Shown: one piece after another, positions 14,928 through 23,883 of the stretch
Layout of the letters: each line of letters starts with the position of its first letter
Numbering within the stretch: position 1 is the first letter of the stretch
NCBI GenBank assembly: GCA_015063985.1
Contig: SVTC01000014.1
Coordinates: 1-53,361, forward strand
From: Oscillospiraceae bacterium
Lineage (GTDB): Bacteria; Bacillota; Clostridia; Oscillospirales; SIG627
Direction: 5' to 3'
DNA: 53,361 nucleotides
Program-made: the position numbers and the translations under genes
Notes under the pieces: model-generated
What the model was told of the DNA's origin: nothing
The model's database searches: none
The model's input: the letters and a program-made list of their open reading frames with translations, nothing else

Positions 14928-16513
14928 TAAAAAAACAACAAAAGCTTATAATTGTAATAGCGGCAGTTGTAATTATTTTTGCCGTGCTTTATGGTGTTCT
15001 CGGTAGTATTCTGGCGCCCGATGAGACCGATACTCCGCCTGCTACCGTTGGCAATCACGGCGAGACTATGCTTAACGGAAGACCTTATATCTACGATAAA
15101 ATAGATAAAACAAACGTCAAATCCATTACCGTTGAAAACGAGAAGGGCGGATATACGATCTACCGCGGAGTTGATGATAATTTCTATTTTAAAGGTCTTG
15201 AGCACGTATATTACGATGAGTATATGCTTTCTGCCGCAACCACAAACTTCACCAGCGTGCTTGCTATCCAGGAGGTAGTCGGATATACGGCAGACGAGCT
15301 TGAGAATTACGGCTTGAAGGACGGCGCACATAAGGCAAGCTTTGAGGTCAACACCGTCGACGGACAAAGGTATAAGGTGCTTGTAGGTAATATGCTCGTC
15401 AACGAGAGCGGTTATTATGCAATGCTTGAGGGCAGGGAAGCTCTTTACGTGATCGATACCTATAGCGGTGTAAGCATTTTTGCCGGCAAGAATGAATTCG
15501 TTGCGCCTCAGGTTGCTTACCCCTTTCCCTCATCTCAGGATCTTAAGCTTACTTCCTTTAAAAAAATTGAAAACGGAAAGCACGTATATACCGTCGAGCC
15601 ATCCATTCAAAAGGAGGCCGACAAGGAGCTTTATACCAACGTTGCTTACGGTTATACACTGACATATCCCGAAACCAAATACGTCAGCGACTATACCTTT
15701 ATGACCGTTACAAATACACTTCAGAATTTCTCGGGAAATGCGGTTGTTGCTTGCGGTCTTGAGGAGCAGGTAAAGCTTTTAAAGGATTTTATCGATGGCA
15801 AGATCCAGATAGATTCCGAGGAAGGAAAAAAGGTATATGAGGTAATCAAGCTTTTCAATGAATATGGGCTTTTTAATGAAAACTATCAGTTCCCCGTAGT
15901 CTTTGAGTTTGAATATCCCGTTTCCGCAGATGCAAAAGCCGAGGACGTTTACGGTTATCTTATAGCATCCATGCCCACCAAGGATAATAAGACCTATATC
16001 TACTCCCAAGCCTTCGATGTAATCGTTGAATTCGATTCGGCGGCAGTAGAGTGGTTGTATTGGGGCGCTGACCGTATCAGTGTAAATTCAATTGTAACTT
16101 ATTCGGTCTTTGATATTAAGGAAATGGAGATCATTCACGACAGTGTGAAGGCTCACTTTGTTTGCGATACCGTTTTGGGAGAAAATCCGGTCATAAAGAA
16201 AATAGTTGATAAGAATACCTCAAAGGAGATAAGTGTAGATCTTTTCAAGCAGCTTTACAGAGGTGTACTCTATTTTTCCGCTGAAGGAACGGCAACCATG
16301 CCCGATAATGCACAGTGCTGTATGACCTTGAGGATCACCTTAGGAAACCAAGACGTTCTTGACTATCGTTTCTATAATTTGACTGACAGAAAGACCTACT
16401 ATACCTTTAACGGTGAGGGTGGCTTTTACGTTAACAGAGATAATATTAAGGCTTTGGTAGAGTATACTCAAAAAACTCTTGCCAACGAAAGCTTTACTTC
16501 ATCTCAGGTGTGA
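14924..16513 (+). CDS. DUF4340 domain protein of the Gld-type exporter
   Basis: A 529-residue membrane-anchored protein with one N-terminal helix (about residues 7-28) and a large extracytoplasmic part with DUF4340-like repeats (for example ELENYGLKD-type segments near 125). ATG 14924 is chosen because it overlaps the upstream stop (ATGA) and has AGGAAG before it; an upstream TTG is unlikely. It is the last gene of the exporter operon and is followed by a terminator. DUF4340 proteins regularly accompany GldG-like genes; the role is unknown. Confidence 0.85.
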   Translation: MIKKQQKLIIVIAAVVIIFAVLYGVLGSILAPDETDTPPATVGNHGETMLNGRPYIYDKIDKTNVKSITVENEKGGYTIYRGVDDNFYFKGLEHVYYDEYMLSAATTNFTSVLAIQEVVGYTADELENYGLKDGAHKASFEVNTVDGQRYKVLVGNMLVNESGYYAMLEGREALYVIDTYSGVSIFAGKNEFVAPQVAYPFPSSQDLKLTSFKKIENGKHVYTVEPSIQKEADKELYTNVAYGYTLTYPETKYVSDYTFMTVTNTLQNFSGNAVVACGLEEQVKLLKDFIDGKIQIDSEEGKKVYEVIKLFNEYGLFNENYQFPVVFEFEYPVSADAKAEDVYGYLIASMPTKDNKTYIYSQAFDVIVEFDSAAVEWLYWGADRISVNSIVTYSVFDIKEMEIIHDSVKAHFVCDTVLGENPVIKKIVDKNTSKEISVDLFKQLYRGVLYFSAEGTATMPDNAQCCMTLRITLGNQDVLDYRFYNLTDRKTYYTFNGEGGFYVNRDNIKALVEYTQKTLANESFTSSQV

Positions 16514-16524
16514 TATTAAAAATG

Positions 16525-16554
16525 CGGGAGACACTTCTTTGTGCCTCCCGTTTT
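16525..16554 (+). terminator. Terminator of the Gld-type exporter operon
   Basis: CGGGAG-A-CAC (16525-16534) pairs with GTG-C-CTCCCG (16541-16550) with one mismatch, followed by TTTT. It lies just after the DUF4340 gene stop. Confidence 0.85.
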
Positions 16555-16565
16555 ACTTAGGTGTT

Positions 16566-17096
16566 ATGAAGAAATTAGATTCAAAGCTTGTTTATAAAGA
16601 CAAGGGTATCATTGTGTATAACGACGTTTTTAAGGATGAACGGGGTAAAGAAGAACAAAAAGCACGCGTAAAGAGAATGAATTCAGCTGCTGCGATCTTG
16701 ATCGTTGAAAACCGTATACTTATGGAGGTGTGCGAGGATAAAAGGGAGCCTGATATTTTCCGCTATAGCCTGAACGGTTATTACGATGACTATCTTGAAA
16801 CGTTGAAGCGCGGAATGCATCTTGAGCTTGGTGTAAAAGCAGGCAGTATTATAAGCTTAGGTGAGATCTTGCCCGATCCCGTTCTTGATACAAAGGTGCT
16901 GCTTTATCTTGCTTCCGAATTAAGAATTGTCTGCGAAGAGGTCTTTGCCTCGAAAAAGTTCACTCTTGTCGGCTTTGACGAGGCTTATTCAATGGTAATG
17001 AATTCAGCTATTACAGATGCGGTAACTCAGATAGCAATTCTAAAAACCTATTCTATGAAGGATATCATTCTCGAGCCCGATACCGATCCCTTTTGA
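16566..17096 (+). CDS. Nudix-fold protein with a degenerate Nudix box
   Basis: The 176-residue protein resembles NudF-type ADP-ribose pyrophosphatases: an N-terminal strand-rich region, AAAILIVENRILMEV (41-55), the box region from G71, LGEILPDPVLDTKVLLYLA (a GxxxPxPG-like region) and a C-terminal helix. The Nudix consensus GX5EX7REUXEEXGU is damaged: RE is R82-G83, and of the EE pair only E87 remains. Catalysis is therefore doubtful. ATG 16566 is chosen because the upstream terminator (16525-16554) excludes the longer reading from 16479; AGGTG precedes it. Confidence 0.75.
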   Translation: MKKLDSKLVYKDKGIIVYNDVFKDERGKEEQKARVKRMNSAAAILIVENRILMEVCEDKREPDIFRYSLNGYYDDYLETLKRGMHLELGVKAGSIISLGEILPDPVLDTKVLLYLASELRIVCEEVFASKKFTLVGFDEAYSMVMNSAITDAVTQIAILKTYSMKDIILEPDTDPF

Positions 17097-17102
17097 TAAA
17101 AG

Positions 17103-17136
17103 ATCCCCTCAGAATAGTCTGAGGGGATAAGTTTTT
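17103..17136 (+). terminator. Terminator after the Nudix-like gene
   Basis: A perfect 11-bp stem, ATCCCCTCAGA (17103-17113) with TCTGAGGGGAT (17118-17128), ATAG loop, then AAGTTTTT. It lies between convergent genes and may also stop the minus-strand transcript (CTTTTATC on that side). Confidence 0.9.
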
Positions 17137-17645
17137 CATAAGCCAAGCTTATATTCCTTTGCGAGAAGTCGGTATTCCTCCGCATTGTTAAAAAGTGTTT
17201 TCGCTACGCTTTCATCAAGCTCCTTAACTACCTTTGCGGGAATTCCGACCACAAGGCTATTATCGGGGATGACGGAGTTTTCCTTCACCATTGCTCCTGC
17301 TCCTATAATACAGTTCTTTCCGATAATTGCGCCGTTAAGAACTGTGGAGTGCATACCGACTACCGTGTTATCGCCAATGGTGCACCCGTGTACTACGGCG
17401 TTATGACCTATTGTGACGTTGTCTCCTATAATTACTGGGTGACCTTGGTCGGAATGAAGAGTGCAGTTATCCTGCACGTTAGATCCTTTTCCGATGCTTA
17501 TCCTATCACTGTCGGAACGGATCACGGCCCCAAACCAAACGGAGGAGTTCTCGTCTATGGTAACGTTTCCAATCACGTGGCAATCCGGTGCAAGGTATGC
17601 GCTTTCGTGAATTTTCGGGGCTTTCCGTTTAAAGCTGTGCAACAT
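17136..17645 (-). CDS. Gamma-carbonic-anhydrase-like hexapeptide protein
   Basis: A 169-residue left-handed beta-helix protein with hexapeptide repeats throughout (for example GNVTIDENSSVWFGAVIRSD near 26-45) and the conserved His positions of the gamma-carbonic anhydrase/PaaY/YrdA family (H64-type in LHSDQGHPV and GHNAVVHGC). Such proteins bind zinc; carbonic anhydrase activity is not assured. It is the last gene of a minus-strand operon; GAGGAGA lies 4 bases before the ATG and the FAD gene ends 9 bases upstream. Confidence 0.88.
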   Translation of the reverse strand: MLHSFKRKAPKIHESAYLAPDCHVIGNVTIDENSSVWFGAVIRSDSDRISIGKGSNVQDNCTLHSDQGHPVIIGDNVTIGHNAVVHGCTIGDNTVVGMHSTVLNGAIIGKNCIIGAGAMVKENSVIPDNSLVVGIPAKVVKELDESVAKTLFNNAEEYRLLAKEYKLGL

Positions 17646-17654
17646 AAGCTCTCC

Positions 17655-19031
17655 TCAAAGTCTTTCAAGAATTGCTCTTGCGGCACAAACGCCGCTGGCG
17701 CCTGCTTGAGCAAGACCTCTTGTGATTCCCGCGCCGTCGCCGATTGCGTAAAGACCTTTAAGCTCTGTTTCCAGATTCTTGTCAAGGTTGATCCTTGCCG
17801 AATAGAATTTAACCTCCACACCGTAAAGGAGTGTATCGTGATTTGCGGTGCCGGGGGCAATCTTGTCAAGGGCGTAGATCATTTCTATGATATTATCCAT
17901 ATGTCTTTTGGGCAGAACCAGGCTCAGATCGCCGGGAGTGGCATTTAAAGTGGGCTTTGTAAAGGACTTTGAAAGTCTGTGCTCGTTGGTTCTGATGCCC
18001 TTTATAAGATCGCCGAAGCGCTGAACTATAACTCCGCCTCCAAGCATATTGGAAAGGGAGGCTATGTGTTTTCCGTAAGTGTAGGGCTCCTTGAAGGGCT
18101 CTGTAAATCTATTGGAAACAAGAAGGGCAAAGTTGGTATTTTGGCTTTGCAGTGAGGGATCTGCGTAGCTGTGTCCGTTAACTGTGATAAGTCCGTCTAC
18201 GTTTTCGGCAACAACGTGACCGTAGGGATTCATACAGAAGGTTCGTACCGTGTCACCGTAAAGCTTGGTTCTGTAGATAAGCTTGCTTTCGTAAACAACG
18301 TCGGTGATGTGGTCGAAAACTCTTGCGGGTAGCTCCACTCTTACACCTATATCCACCTGGTTGTTAGTCATTTTAATGCCGAGCTTCTTGCAACAGTTGC
18401 TGAACCATTCGGCTCCGCATCTTCCGGGGGCAGCAACACAGTATTTGCAATGTACGTTTTCGGAGCCTTTTATGCTTATTTCATAGCCGTCAGCCACGGG
18501 ATTTATGGATTCTACCTTTGTCTTGAAGAAGAATCGGCATTTATCCTTAAGATACTCGTAAATATTGGTAAGTATCTTCAGATTTCTTTCCGTTCCCAGA
18601 TGCTTGCATTTTGCCTGGAGCAGATGAAGGTCGTGCTCTAAGGCTTTTTTTGCTATCTCCTTTGCCTCGGGTGTCTGGGTGGAAAATATTTGAGTGGTTG
18701 CTCCGAATTTAACGTTGACACTGTCCACGTAATCTATAAGCTCCATAACCTTGCCATCGTCAAGGTAGTCTCCCAGCCAACCGCCGAATTCGGTAGTGAA
18801 GTTATATTTACCGTCCGAGAAGGCTCCTGCGCCGCCAAAGCCCGACATTATTGCGCAGGGCTTGCAGGAGATGCATTCCTTGGTCTTTCCCGCAACTATG
18901 GGGCAGGAACGGCTGTAAATATCTCTTCCCATTTCAAAAACCGCTACCTTAAGATCGGGCTTTCCCTTTAACAATTCATATGCGGCATAAATACCGGCGG
19001 TACCTGCGCCTATAATACAAACGTCATACAT
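17655..19031 (-). CDS. FAD-dependent oxidoreductase
   Basis: A 458-residue flavoprotein with an N-terminal dinucleotide-binding motif IGAGTAG (7-13), a Cys-rich stretch CPIVAGKTKECISCKPC near residues 43-59 and a C-terminal GDGAGITRGLAQAGASG segment (about 431-447) that closes the FAD site. It belongs to the broad NAD(P)/FAD-dependent dehydrogenase family common in Clostridia; the substrate is unknown. It starts one base after the dipeptidase stop and lies in the same operon as the gamma-carbonic anhydrase gene. Confidence 0.88.
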   Translation of the reverse strand: MYDVCIIGAGTAGIYAAYELLKGKPDLKVAVFEMGRDIYSRSCPIVAGKTKECISCKPCAIMSGFGGAGAFSDGKYNFTTEFGGWLGDYLDDGKVMELIDYVDSVNVKFGATTQIFSTQTPEAKEIAKKALEHDLHLLQAKCKHLGTERNLKILTNIYEYLKDKCRFFFKTKVESINPVADGYEISIKGSENVHCKYCVAAPGRCGAEWFSNCCKKLGIKMTNNQVDIGVRVELPARVFDHITDVVYESKLIYRTKLYGDTVRTFCMNPYGHVVAENVDGLITVNGHSYADPSLQSQNTNFALLVSNRFTEPFKEPYTYGKHIASLSNMLGGGVIVQRFGDLIKGIRTNEHRLSKSFTKPTLNATPGDLSLVLPKRHMDNIIEMIYALDKIAPGTANHDTLLYGVEVKFYSARINLDKNLETELKGLYAIGDGAGITRGLAQAGASGVCAARAILERL

Positions 19032-19032
19032 T

Positions 19033-20385
19033 TTACTTTAATTCTCCTAACATTAGTTTTACCACATCGTACGTTCGCTCCAGGGAGGCTATCTCTAAAG
19101 CTTCCTTGGTGGAGTGGATGTTCTTGGTGTTGGGGCCTATGCTTATTGCATCAAAATTTTTTCTGCCCTGTCCGATAATGGAGCACTCAAGACCTGCGTG
19201 AACTGGCTCCAAAACAGGAGAGCTGCCAACGTAGCTTTCATATGCCTTTATATATGCTTTTTGCAGATCGGTTCCGAATTTAGGTGCCCAGCCGCAGTAA
19301 TCGGCGCCGTCCTTATAGCTAAATCCAAAGTCGTTGGCAATATTCTTGATCCTTTCGCAGAGAACCTCCTTTTCTGAATCGGAGGAGCTCCTTACGGACA
19401 TCAGAAGCTTGAGCTCATTTGTGTCGGTATCTGCTTTTGCTACGTTTGCCGAGGTCCTTACACAGCTCTTGTCTGCCTCCCATTCCAGGACTCCGCAGGG
19501 AAGGGCGGCGATAAGCTCGATCAAGGATCGGTCTGAAAGCTTTTCATCGGTGACGGCTTCTGATACTGTAACTGAAAACGATTCTATTGTGTTGTTTTTA
19601 ATTAATTTATCGGCTTCGAGCCTGAGCTTAGCCTCATCACAGATAACGGTTGCCTCGCAGGAGGATGGGATAACGTTTTCAAGACTTCCGCCCGATATGC
19701 TGCAAAGCTCAGCTTGAACGTTCTTAATCAGCTCGATCATAAGCTTCAGGGAGTTGTATCTGTCGAGATGGATCTCAGCACCGGAGTGTCCGCCCTTCAA
19801 GCCGTCTATTTTTACCTTGAACGCTTTTTGCTTGGTCAAGCATTTGTCTTTTGGCTTTGTAAGCTCTATCCTTCTTCCGCCCGCACTGCCGATAATGGCA
19901 ATTCCTTCGTCGTCGATATCCAAATTTATCAGCATATCCGATCTGAGAAGAGATTTGTCCAGAGCCTTTGCGCCGTAAAGTCCCGTTTCTTCCTCTGTGG
20001 TGAATATAAGCTGAAGCTCGGGGCAGGGATCGGGGCGCTCCTCCATAAGCTTTAGCATAATTGCCATTCCCGTTCCGTCGTCGGCTCCCAATGAGGTGCC
20101 CTTGGCACTGAGGTAACCGTCTTTTTCTATAAGCTCCAAGGGTCTTTTGATAAGCTCCTCGGTGTTGTCATCAGCAACGAAAACCATATCCGTGTGAGCT
20201 TGAAGCATGACCGTCTTATCGGAATTTTTGGATGGAAGGGTTATGATAAGATTGTTGTTTTTGTCTCTGTAGACCTCCAAGGATCGTTTTCTTGCAAAGT
20301 CCTCAACGTAATCCGCAAGCTCCTTTTCATTTCCCGAGGGATGCGGGATGGAGCATATCTTTTTAAAATGTTCAAGTAACGTCAT
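19033..20385 (-). CDS. pepD: Aminoacyl-histidine dipeptidase (PepD, M20 family)
   Basis: A 450-residue zinc dipeptidase of the M20 family. Visible metal and catalytic segments are MLQAHTDMV (H79-type), GADDGTGMAI, TTEEETGLYGA and a late HAGLEC and NTKNIHSTKE segment. PepD-type enzymes cleave beta-Ala-His and other Xaa-His dipeptides; the N-terminal CSIPHPSGNE is typical. It overlaps the metallophosphoesterase stop by one base (TGATG) with AGGATA before the start. Confidence 0.92.
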   Translation of the reverse strand: MTLLEHFKKICSIPHPSGNEKELADYVEDFARKRSLEVYRDKNNNLIITLPSKNSDKTVMLQAHTDMVFVADDNTEELIKRPLELIEKDGYLSAKGTSLGADDGTGMAIMLKLMEERPDPCPELQLIFTTEEETGLYGAKALDKSLLRSDMLINLDIDDEGIAIIGSAGGRRIELTKPKDKCLTKQKAFKVKIDGLKGGHSGAEIHLDRYNSLKLMIELIKNVQAELCSISGGSLENVIPSSCEATVICDEAKLRLEADKLIKNNTIESFSVTVSEAVTDEKLSDRSLIELIAALPCGVLEWEADKSCVRTSANVAKADTDTNELKLLMSVRSSSDSEKEVLCERIKNIANDFGFSYKDGADYCGWAPKFGTDLQKAYIKAYESYVGSSPVLEPVHAGLECSIIGQGRKNFDAISIGPNTKNIHSTKEALEIASLERTYDVVKLMLGELK

Positions 20386-21104
20386 CAGTTTATCCTCATA
20401 GGCGTAAAGTTAATATAATCACAGCTTACAAGCTCGTATCTTACCGAGTCCATCAAGGTGGGCAGAGTAAGCTCGTATACGTTGTGAAGATGGCCGTAAA
20501 AGACACGGCGGATGTTATTTTCTGAAAGTATAGGAGTTATCGGGTTTTCTCTTGAGGTGGCTGTGAGAACGGGGTAGTGGAAAAATGCTATTATTTCCTT
20601 TTCCTCTTTGCCCCGGTCAAGCAGATCACGATTGATCTTTTTTGCGCACTCAAGGGAGATAAGGAACCTTTGGGCCTCTCTGGAAAGCACCTTTTGATCG
20701 TCCAGGGTCATTTTATCCTCGCATATCCAGCCTCTTGTGCCGCATATTATTTTGTCTTCGATCTCATAGGCATTGTTGTGAAGAAACCTGAAGGTCTTAA
20801 AGCCGTTTTCTTCAAGAAAGGCACCGAGCTTTGAGGCGGTTGCCCACCAATAATCGTGGTTTCCCTTTAAAATTATTTTTTCTCCCGGAAGCTCCTCTAA
20901 AAACTGAAAGTCAGCTCTTGCTTCTTTAAAATCCATTGCCCAGGAAATATCACCGGGAATTATGACTGTATCGTCAACGTTGACCATATATCGCCAATAT
21001 TCCTCAAGCTTTTTCGTGTAGTCCTTCCATTTTCCTCCGAATACGTCCATGGGTTTATCGCAGGAAAAGCTTAAATGGAGATCGGATATGGTAAAAATTG
21101 CCAT
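20385..21104 (-). CDS. Metallophosphoesterase
   Basis: A 239-residue calcineurin-like phosphoesterase. Metal-binding motifs are all present: DLH (8-10), GDISW (51-55), GNHDYWW (81-87), FFHYP near 172 and YGHLHN near 205. Related clostridial proteins are annotated as generic phosphohydrolases; the substrate is unknown. AAGGAG lies 6 bases before the ATG. It is the first gene of the minus-strand operon leading to pepD. Confidence 0.9.
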   Translation of the reverse strand: MAIFTISDLHLSFSCDKPMDVFGGKWKDYTKKLEEYWRYMVNVDDTVIIPGDISWAMDFKEARADFQFLEELPGEKIILKGNHDYWWATASKLGAFLEENGFKTFRFLHNNAYEIEDKIICGTRGWICEDKMTLDDQKVLSREAQRFLISLECAKKINRDLLDRGKEEKEIIAFFHYPVLTATSRENPITPILSENNIRRVFYGHLHNVYELTLPTLMDSVRYELVSCDYINFTPMRIN

Positions 21105-21175
21105 GTTTTCTCCTTGAATTGAGAATAAAATCTTTTGTTTGGGTCAATAATCTAATTAGAAAAGGAGGAGAGATA

Positions 21176-21364
21176 ATGAATAATCTTTTTGATTCAAAGT
21201 CAAACGTTCCCAAGCATATTAAGGGCTTGGATTGCAACGTTAAAAACTGCAGCTATAACGACGGTGAATGCTATTGCACCGCAAAGCGTATCCACATCGG
21301 ACCCATCAGTGCCCAAAGCACAAACGAGACTCTTTGCGCCACCTTTAAACCCAAACAAATGTAA
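21176..21364 (+). CDS. DUF1540 small Cys-rich protein
   Basis: A 62-residue protein with the DUF1540 pattern C-x3-C-xn-C-x-C (CNVKNCSYNDGECYC) and a later ETLCATF. The family is frequent in spore-forming Firmicutes and is presumed to bind a metal; its role is unknown. ATG 21176 has AAAGGAGGAG upstream, so the longer reading from 21098 is discarded. It is divergent from the metallophosphoesterase gene and ends at a bidirectional terminator. Confidence 0.88.
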   Translation: MNNLFDSKSNVPKHIKGLDCNVKNCSYNDGECYCTAKRIHIGPISAQSTNETLCATFKPKQM

Positions 21365-21394
21365 GAAAAAAAGTGCCGAGTCGGCACTTTTTTC
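21364..21394. terminator. Bidirectional terminator between DUF1540 gene and thrC
   Basis: The palindrome AAGTGCCGA-G-TCGGCACTT (21371-21389) has A runs on its left and T runs on its right, so it can end both the DUF1540 transcript and the thrC operon. Confidence 0.9.
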
Positions 21395-21399
21395 TTATA

Positions 21400-22872
21400 T
21401 TACCGACTTACAAAGTCTCTTACCTTGTTATTGATTTGGTCTTTTTCGATACATCCGTTAAATCTTATTTGCTTGTCCTTGAGCTTTGCAAGACCGTCGG
21501 GTATCCTTACCTTAGTGTATTTATTGAGAAGCTCAACGCTTTCAAACTCATCCTCGGAGGGAGTGATGCCCAGTGCCTTGCATACACTGTTAACAAACTT
21601 ATAAGGACTTGCGGTGCTGACTACAAGCATAGGAACAGTATCCTTGGTGGAGGCTATATACTGTCTTGCACAGTGAGCTGCAACTGAGGTGTGTGTATCG
21701 CACAGATATTTGTCATTATCAAAAAGATCCCTTAAAATTTCAGCGCCCTGCTTCTCGGTGCAGAATGCTCCGTAATAGACCCTCTGCAGCTCTTTAAGCT
21801 CATCGGCGTTGACGGTGTACTCACCCTCGGTCTTGAGCTTTTCCATATATTCTGCGGTCTTTTCACTTCCGCAAACCAGGTAAAGCATTCTTTCGAGATT
21901 GGAGGAGATAAGTATATCCATACTTGGGCTGGTGGTCTGATAAAACTCTCTCTTCTTGTTGTATACACCGGTGTTAAAGAAATCGGTAAGTATCTTGTTG
22001 TCGTTGGAGGCGCAGACCAGAGTTTTGAGGGGAAGTCCCATTACCTTTGCTATATAAGCGGCGAAAATATCCCCGAAGTTTCCGGTGGGAACGCAAACGT
22101 TTATTTCGTCACCCAGTGATATATCCTTGGTGTTTATCATATCGCAGTATGCGCTGACGTAATATGCGATCTGGGGAACAAGTCTGCCCCAGTTTATGGA
22201 GTTCGCGCTGGAGAAGAATGACGTATCTGCAATGCTCTCGGCAAAGGACTTGTCGGAGAATACGGTCTTGACCGCACTTTGTGCATCGTCGAAATTGCCG
22301 TTTATGGCGCATACCTCTACGTTGTTACCCTCCTGGGTTATCATTTGCCTTTTTTGAAGGGGGCTGACACCGTTTACCGGATAGAAAACAAGGATCTTTG
22401 TCTGATCTACGTCGCAGAAGCCGTCAAGAGCGGCTTTTCCCGTATCACCGCTGGTGGCAACCAGAATATTGGCGCATCTTTTTTCGCCGGTTATCTTCAG
22501 CGCCTCGGAAAGAAGACGGGGAGTGAGCTGAAGAGCCATATCCTTGAATGCGCAGGTTGGACCGTGCCAGAGCTCGAGAAAATACAGACCGCTTTCGGTC
22601 TTTACAACGGGAGCGTACTGACCGTCAAAGCGTGAATACGCCTTTATGCACATATCGAGAAGCCTGTCACTGTCGTAATCCGTGAGGAATTTCTTGATCA
22701 CCTTGTGTGCTCTGTGAGGGTAATCCATACCAAGAAGCTCTTTGATCTCCTCGGTGCTTAACTGAGGGATGCTTTCGGGCATATACAGTCCGCCGTCGGA
22801 GGCAAGACCGTTTTTTATTGCCATTGCCGATGATACTTTATCTGCTTTTCCTCTTGTGCTGATGTAATACAT
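21400..22872 (-). CDS. thrC: Threonine synthase
   Basis: PLP enzyme that converts O-phosphohomoserine to threonine. The 490 residues start with YYISTRGKAD and carry the N-terminal domain ending near residue 95, the Schiff-base lysine in GPTCAFKDMALQ and the SGDTGKAALDG phosphate-binding segment. Length is typical of the long bacterial/fungal type. AAGGAG lies upstream of the ATG. It is the last gene of the rplS/lepB-to-thrC string, 12 bases after yraN; no separate promoter or T-box was seen. Confidence 0.95.
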   Translation of the reverse strand: MYYISTRGKADKVSSAMAIKNGLASDGGLYMPESIPQLSTEEIKELLGMDYPHRAHKVIKKFLTDYDSDRLLDMCIKAYSRFDGQYAPVVKTESGLYFLELWHGPTCAFKDMALQLTPRLLSEALKITGEKRCANILVATSGDTGKAALDGFCDVDQTKILVFYPVNGVSPLQKRQMITQEGNNVEVCAINGNFDDAQSAVKTVFSDKSFAESIADTSFFSSANSINWGRLVPQIAYYVSAYCDMINTKDISLGDEINVCVPTGNFGDIFAAYIAKVMGLPLKTLVCASNDNKILTDFFNTGVYNKKREFYQTTSPSMDILISSNLERMLYLVCGSEKTAEYMEKLKTEGEYTVNADELKELQRVYYGAFCTEKQGAEILRDLFDNDKYLCDTHTSVAAHCARQYIASTKDTVPMLVVSTASPYKFVNSVCKALGITPSEDEFESVELLNKYTKVRIPDGLAKLKDKQIRFNGCIEKDQINNKVRDFVSR

Positions 22873-22884
22873 TTTTTCTCCTTC

Positions 22885-23265
22885 TTATATAAAAGCTTGC
22901 GGTGTGTGTCTTACAAATACCTTTTTCGGGTCCTCGGGGATATATATTTCCACGGCATCAAATCTGTAATCCGTGAAATTTACATCCTCGCATTCCCTTG
23001 CAAGAAACACCTTTGCCGCGCGCTTTATTCTTTTTTGCTTTTCCTTTGTTATTGCGGATTGCGCCGAGCCCAGATCCTTGCTTAAATAGCTCCTTGTTTT
23101 TACCTCGCAAAATACGAGTATCTTTTTGTCGAGTAATATCAGATCTATTTCTCCGCCTTTAATGCAGTAGTTCTTTCTTAAAAGCTTCATCTTCTTTTTC
23201 TTTTCCAGAAAGATCCTGCAAAGCTCTTCTCCGTCAGCTCCAAATGCTCTCTTGGAAGCTGTCAT
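22885..23265 (-). CDS. yraN: YraN family (UPF0102) nuclease-like protein
   Basis: A 126-residue protein with the restriction-endonuclease-like core of the family: GADGEE (9-14), GGEIDLI, and VFCEVKTRS with the metal-binding E-x-K. The function is unknown, but the gene is habitually next to rnhB. It overlaps rnhB by 32 bases. Confidence 0.92.
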   Translation of the reverse strand: MTASKRAFGADGEELCRIFLEKKKKMKLLRKNYCIKGGEIDLILLDKKILVFCEVKTRSYLSKDLGSAQSAITKEKQKRIKRAAKVFLARECEDVNFTDYRFDAVEIYIPEDPKKVFVRHTPQAFI

Positions 23266-23866
23266 TTACTTCTCCTAATATCTTTCTTAAAAAGCTTTGT
23301 CTGTGAGCGGGGCAGGGGCCGTATTTTTTTAATAGATCTCGGTGGTCTTTTGTGGGATATCCCTTGTTCTTTGCAAACTGATATTGGGGATATAATCCGT
23401 CCATATCAAGGCAAAATTCATCCCTCGCCACCTTTGCGAGGATACTTGCGGCGGCAACACTGGGAAGCTTGCCGTCTCCCTTTACTACTGCAAGGGAAGG
23501 GAGGGGGAGATCACGCGCTACGTTTCCGTCAACAAGCAAAAGCTCGGGCCTTACCTTTAAAAGCAGCACGGCTCTTTTCATCGCCAGCATACTTGCGTTC
23601 AAAATGTTGATCTTGTCTATCTCATATGGCTCGGCGTGAGCAATTGCCCAATCTATCGCTTTATCTTTTATCTCCCGACAAAGGGCGTTTCTTCTTTTTT
23701 CGCTGAGCTTCTTGGAATCGTTAAGACCCTCTATAACACAACCCTCGGGCAGGATCACAGCCGCCGCAAAAACGGGTCCTGCCAGAGGACCTCTGCCGGC
23801 CTCATCAAGGCCGCATACTATATTGCAATCGTTGGGTGTGAGACTAAGCTGCAGGGACCAATCCAT
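23234..23866 (-). CDS. rnhB: Ribonuclease HII
   Basis: RNase HII removes RNA from RNA-DNA hybrids, including single ribonucleotides in DNA. The 210 residues contain GLDEAGRGPLAGPV (acidic pair D21-E22), LLVDGN with a third acidic residue and SVAAASILAKVARDE, all typical. It belongs to the conserved rplS-lepB-rbgA-rnhB cluster. Confidence 0.96.
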   Translation of the reverse strand: MDWSLQLSLTPNDCNIVCGLDEAGRGPLAGPVFAAAVILPEGCVIEGLNDSKKLSEKRRNALCREIKDKAIDWAIAHAEPYEIDKINILNASMLAMKRAVLLLKVRPELLLVDGNVARDLPLPSLAVVKGDGKLPSVAAASILAKVARDEFCLDMDGLYPQYQFAKNKGYPTKDHRDLLKKYGPCPAHRQSFLRKILGEVNDSFQESIWS

Positions 23867-23883
23867 AGGATCATCTCCATATT

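Noticed and set aside
16479-16565. N-terminal extension of the Nudix-like protein
   Set aside because: It crosses the terminator of the previous operon and the end of the DUF4340 gene.
17349-17948. A 199-residue plus-strand frame
   Set aside because: It spans the junction of two clear minus-strand genes (gamma-carbonic anhydrase and FAD oxidoreductase) and carries no motif.
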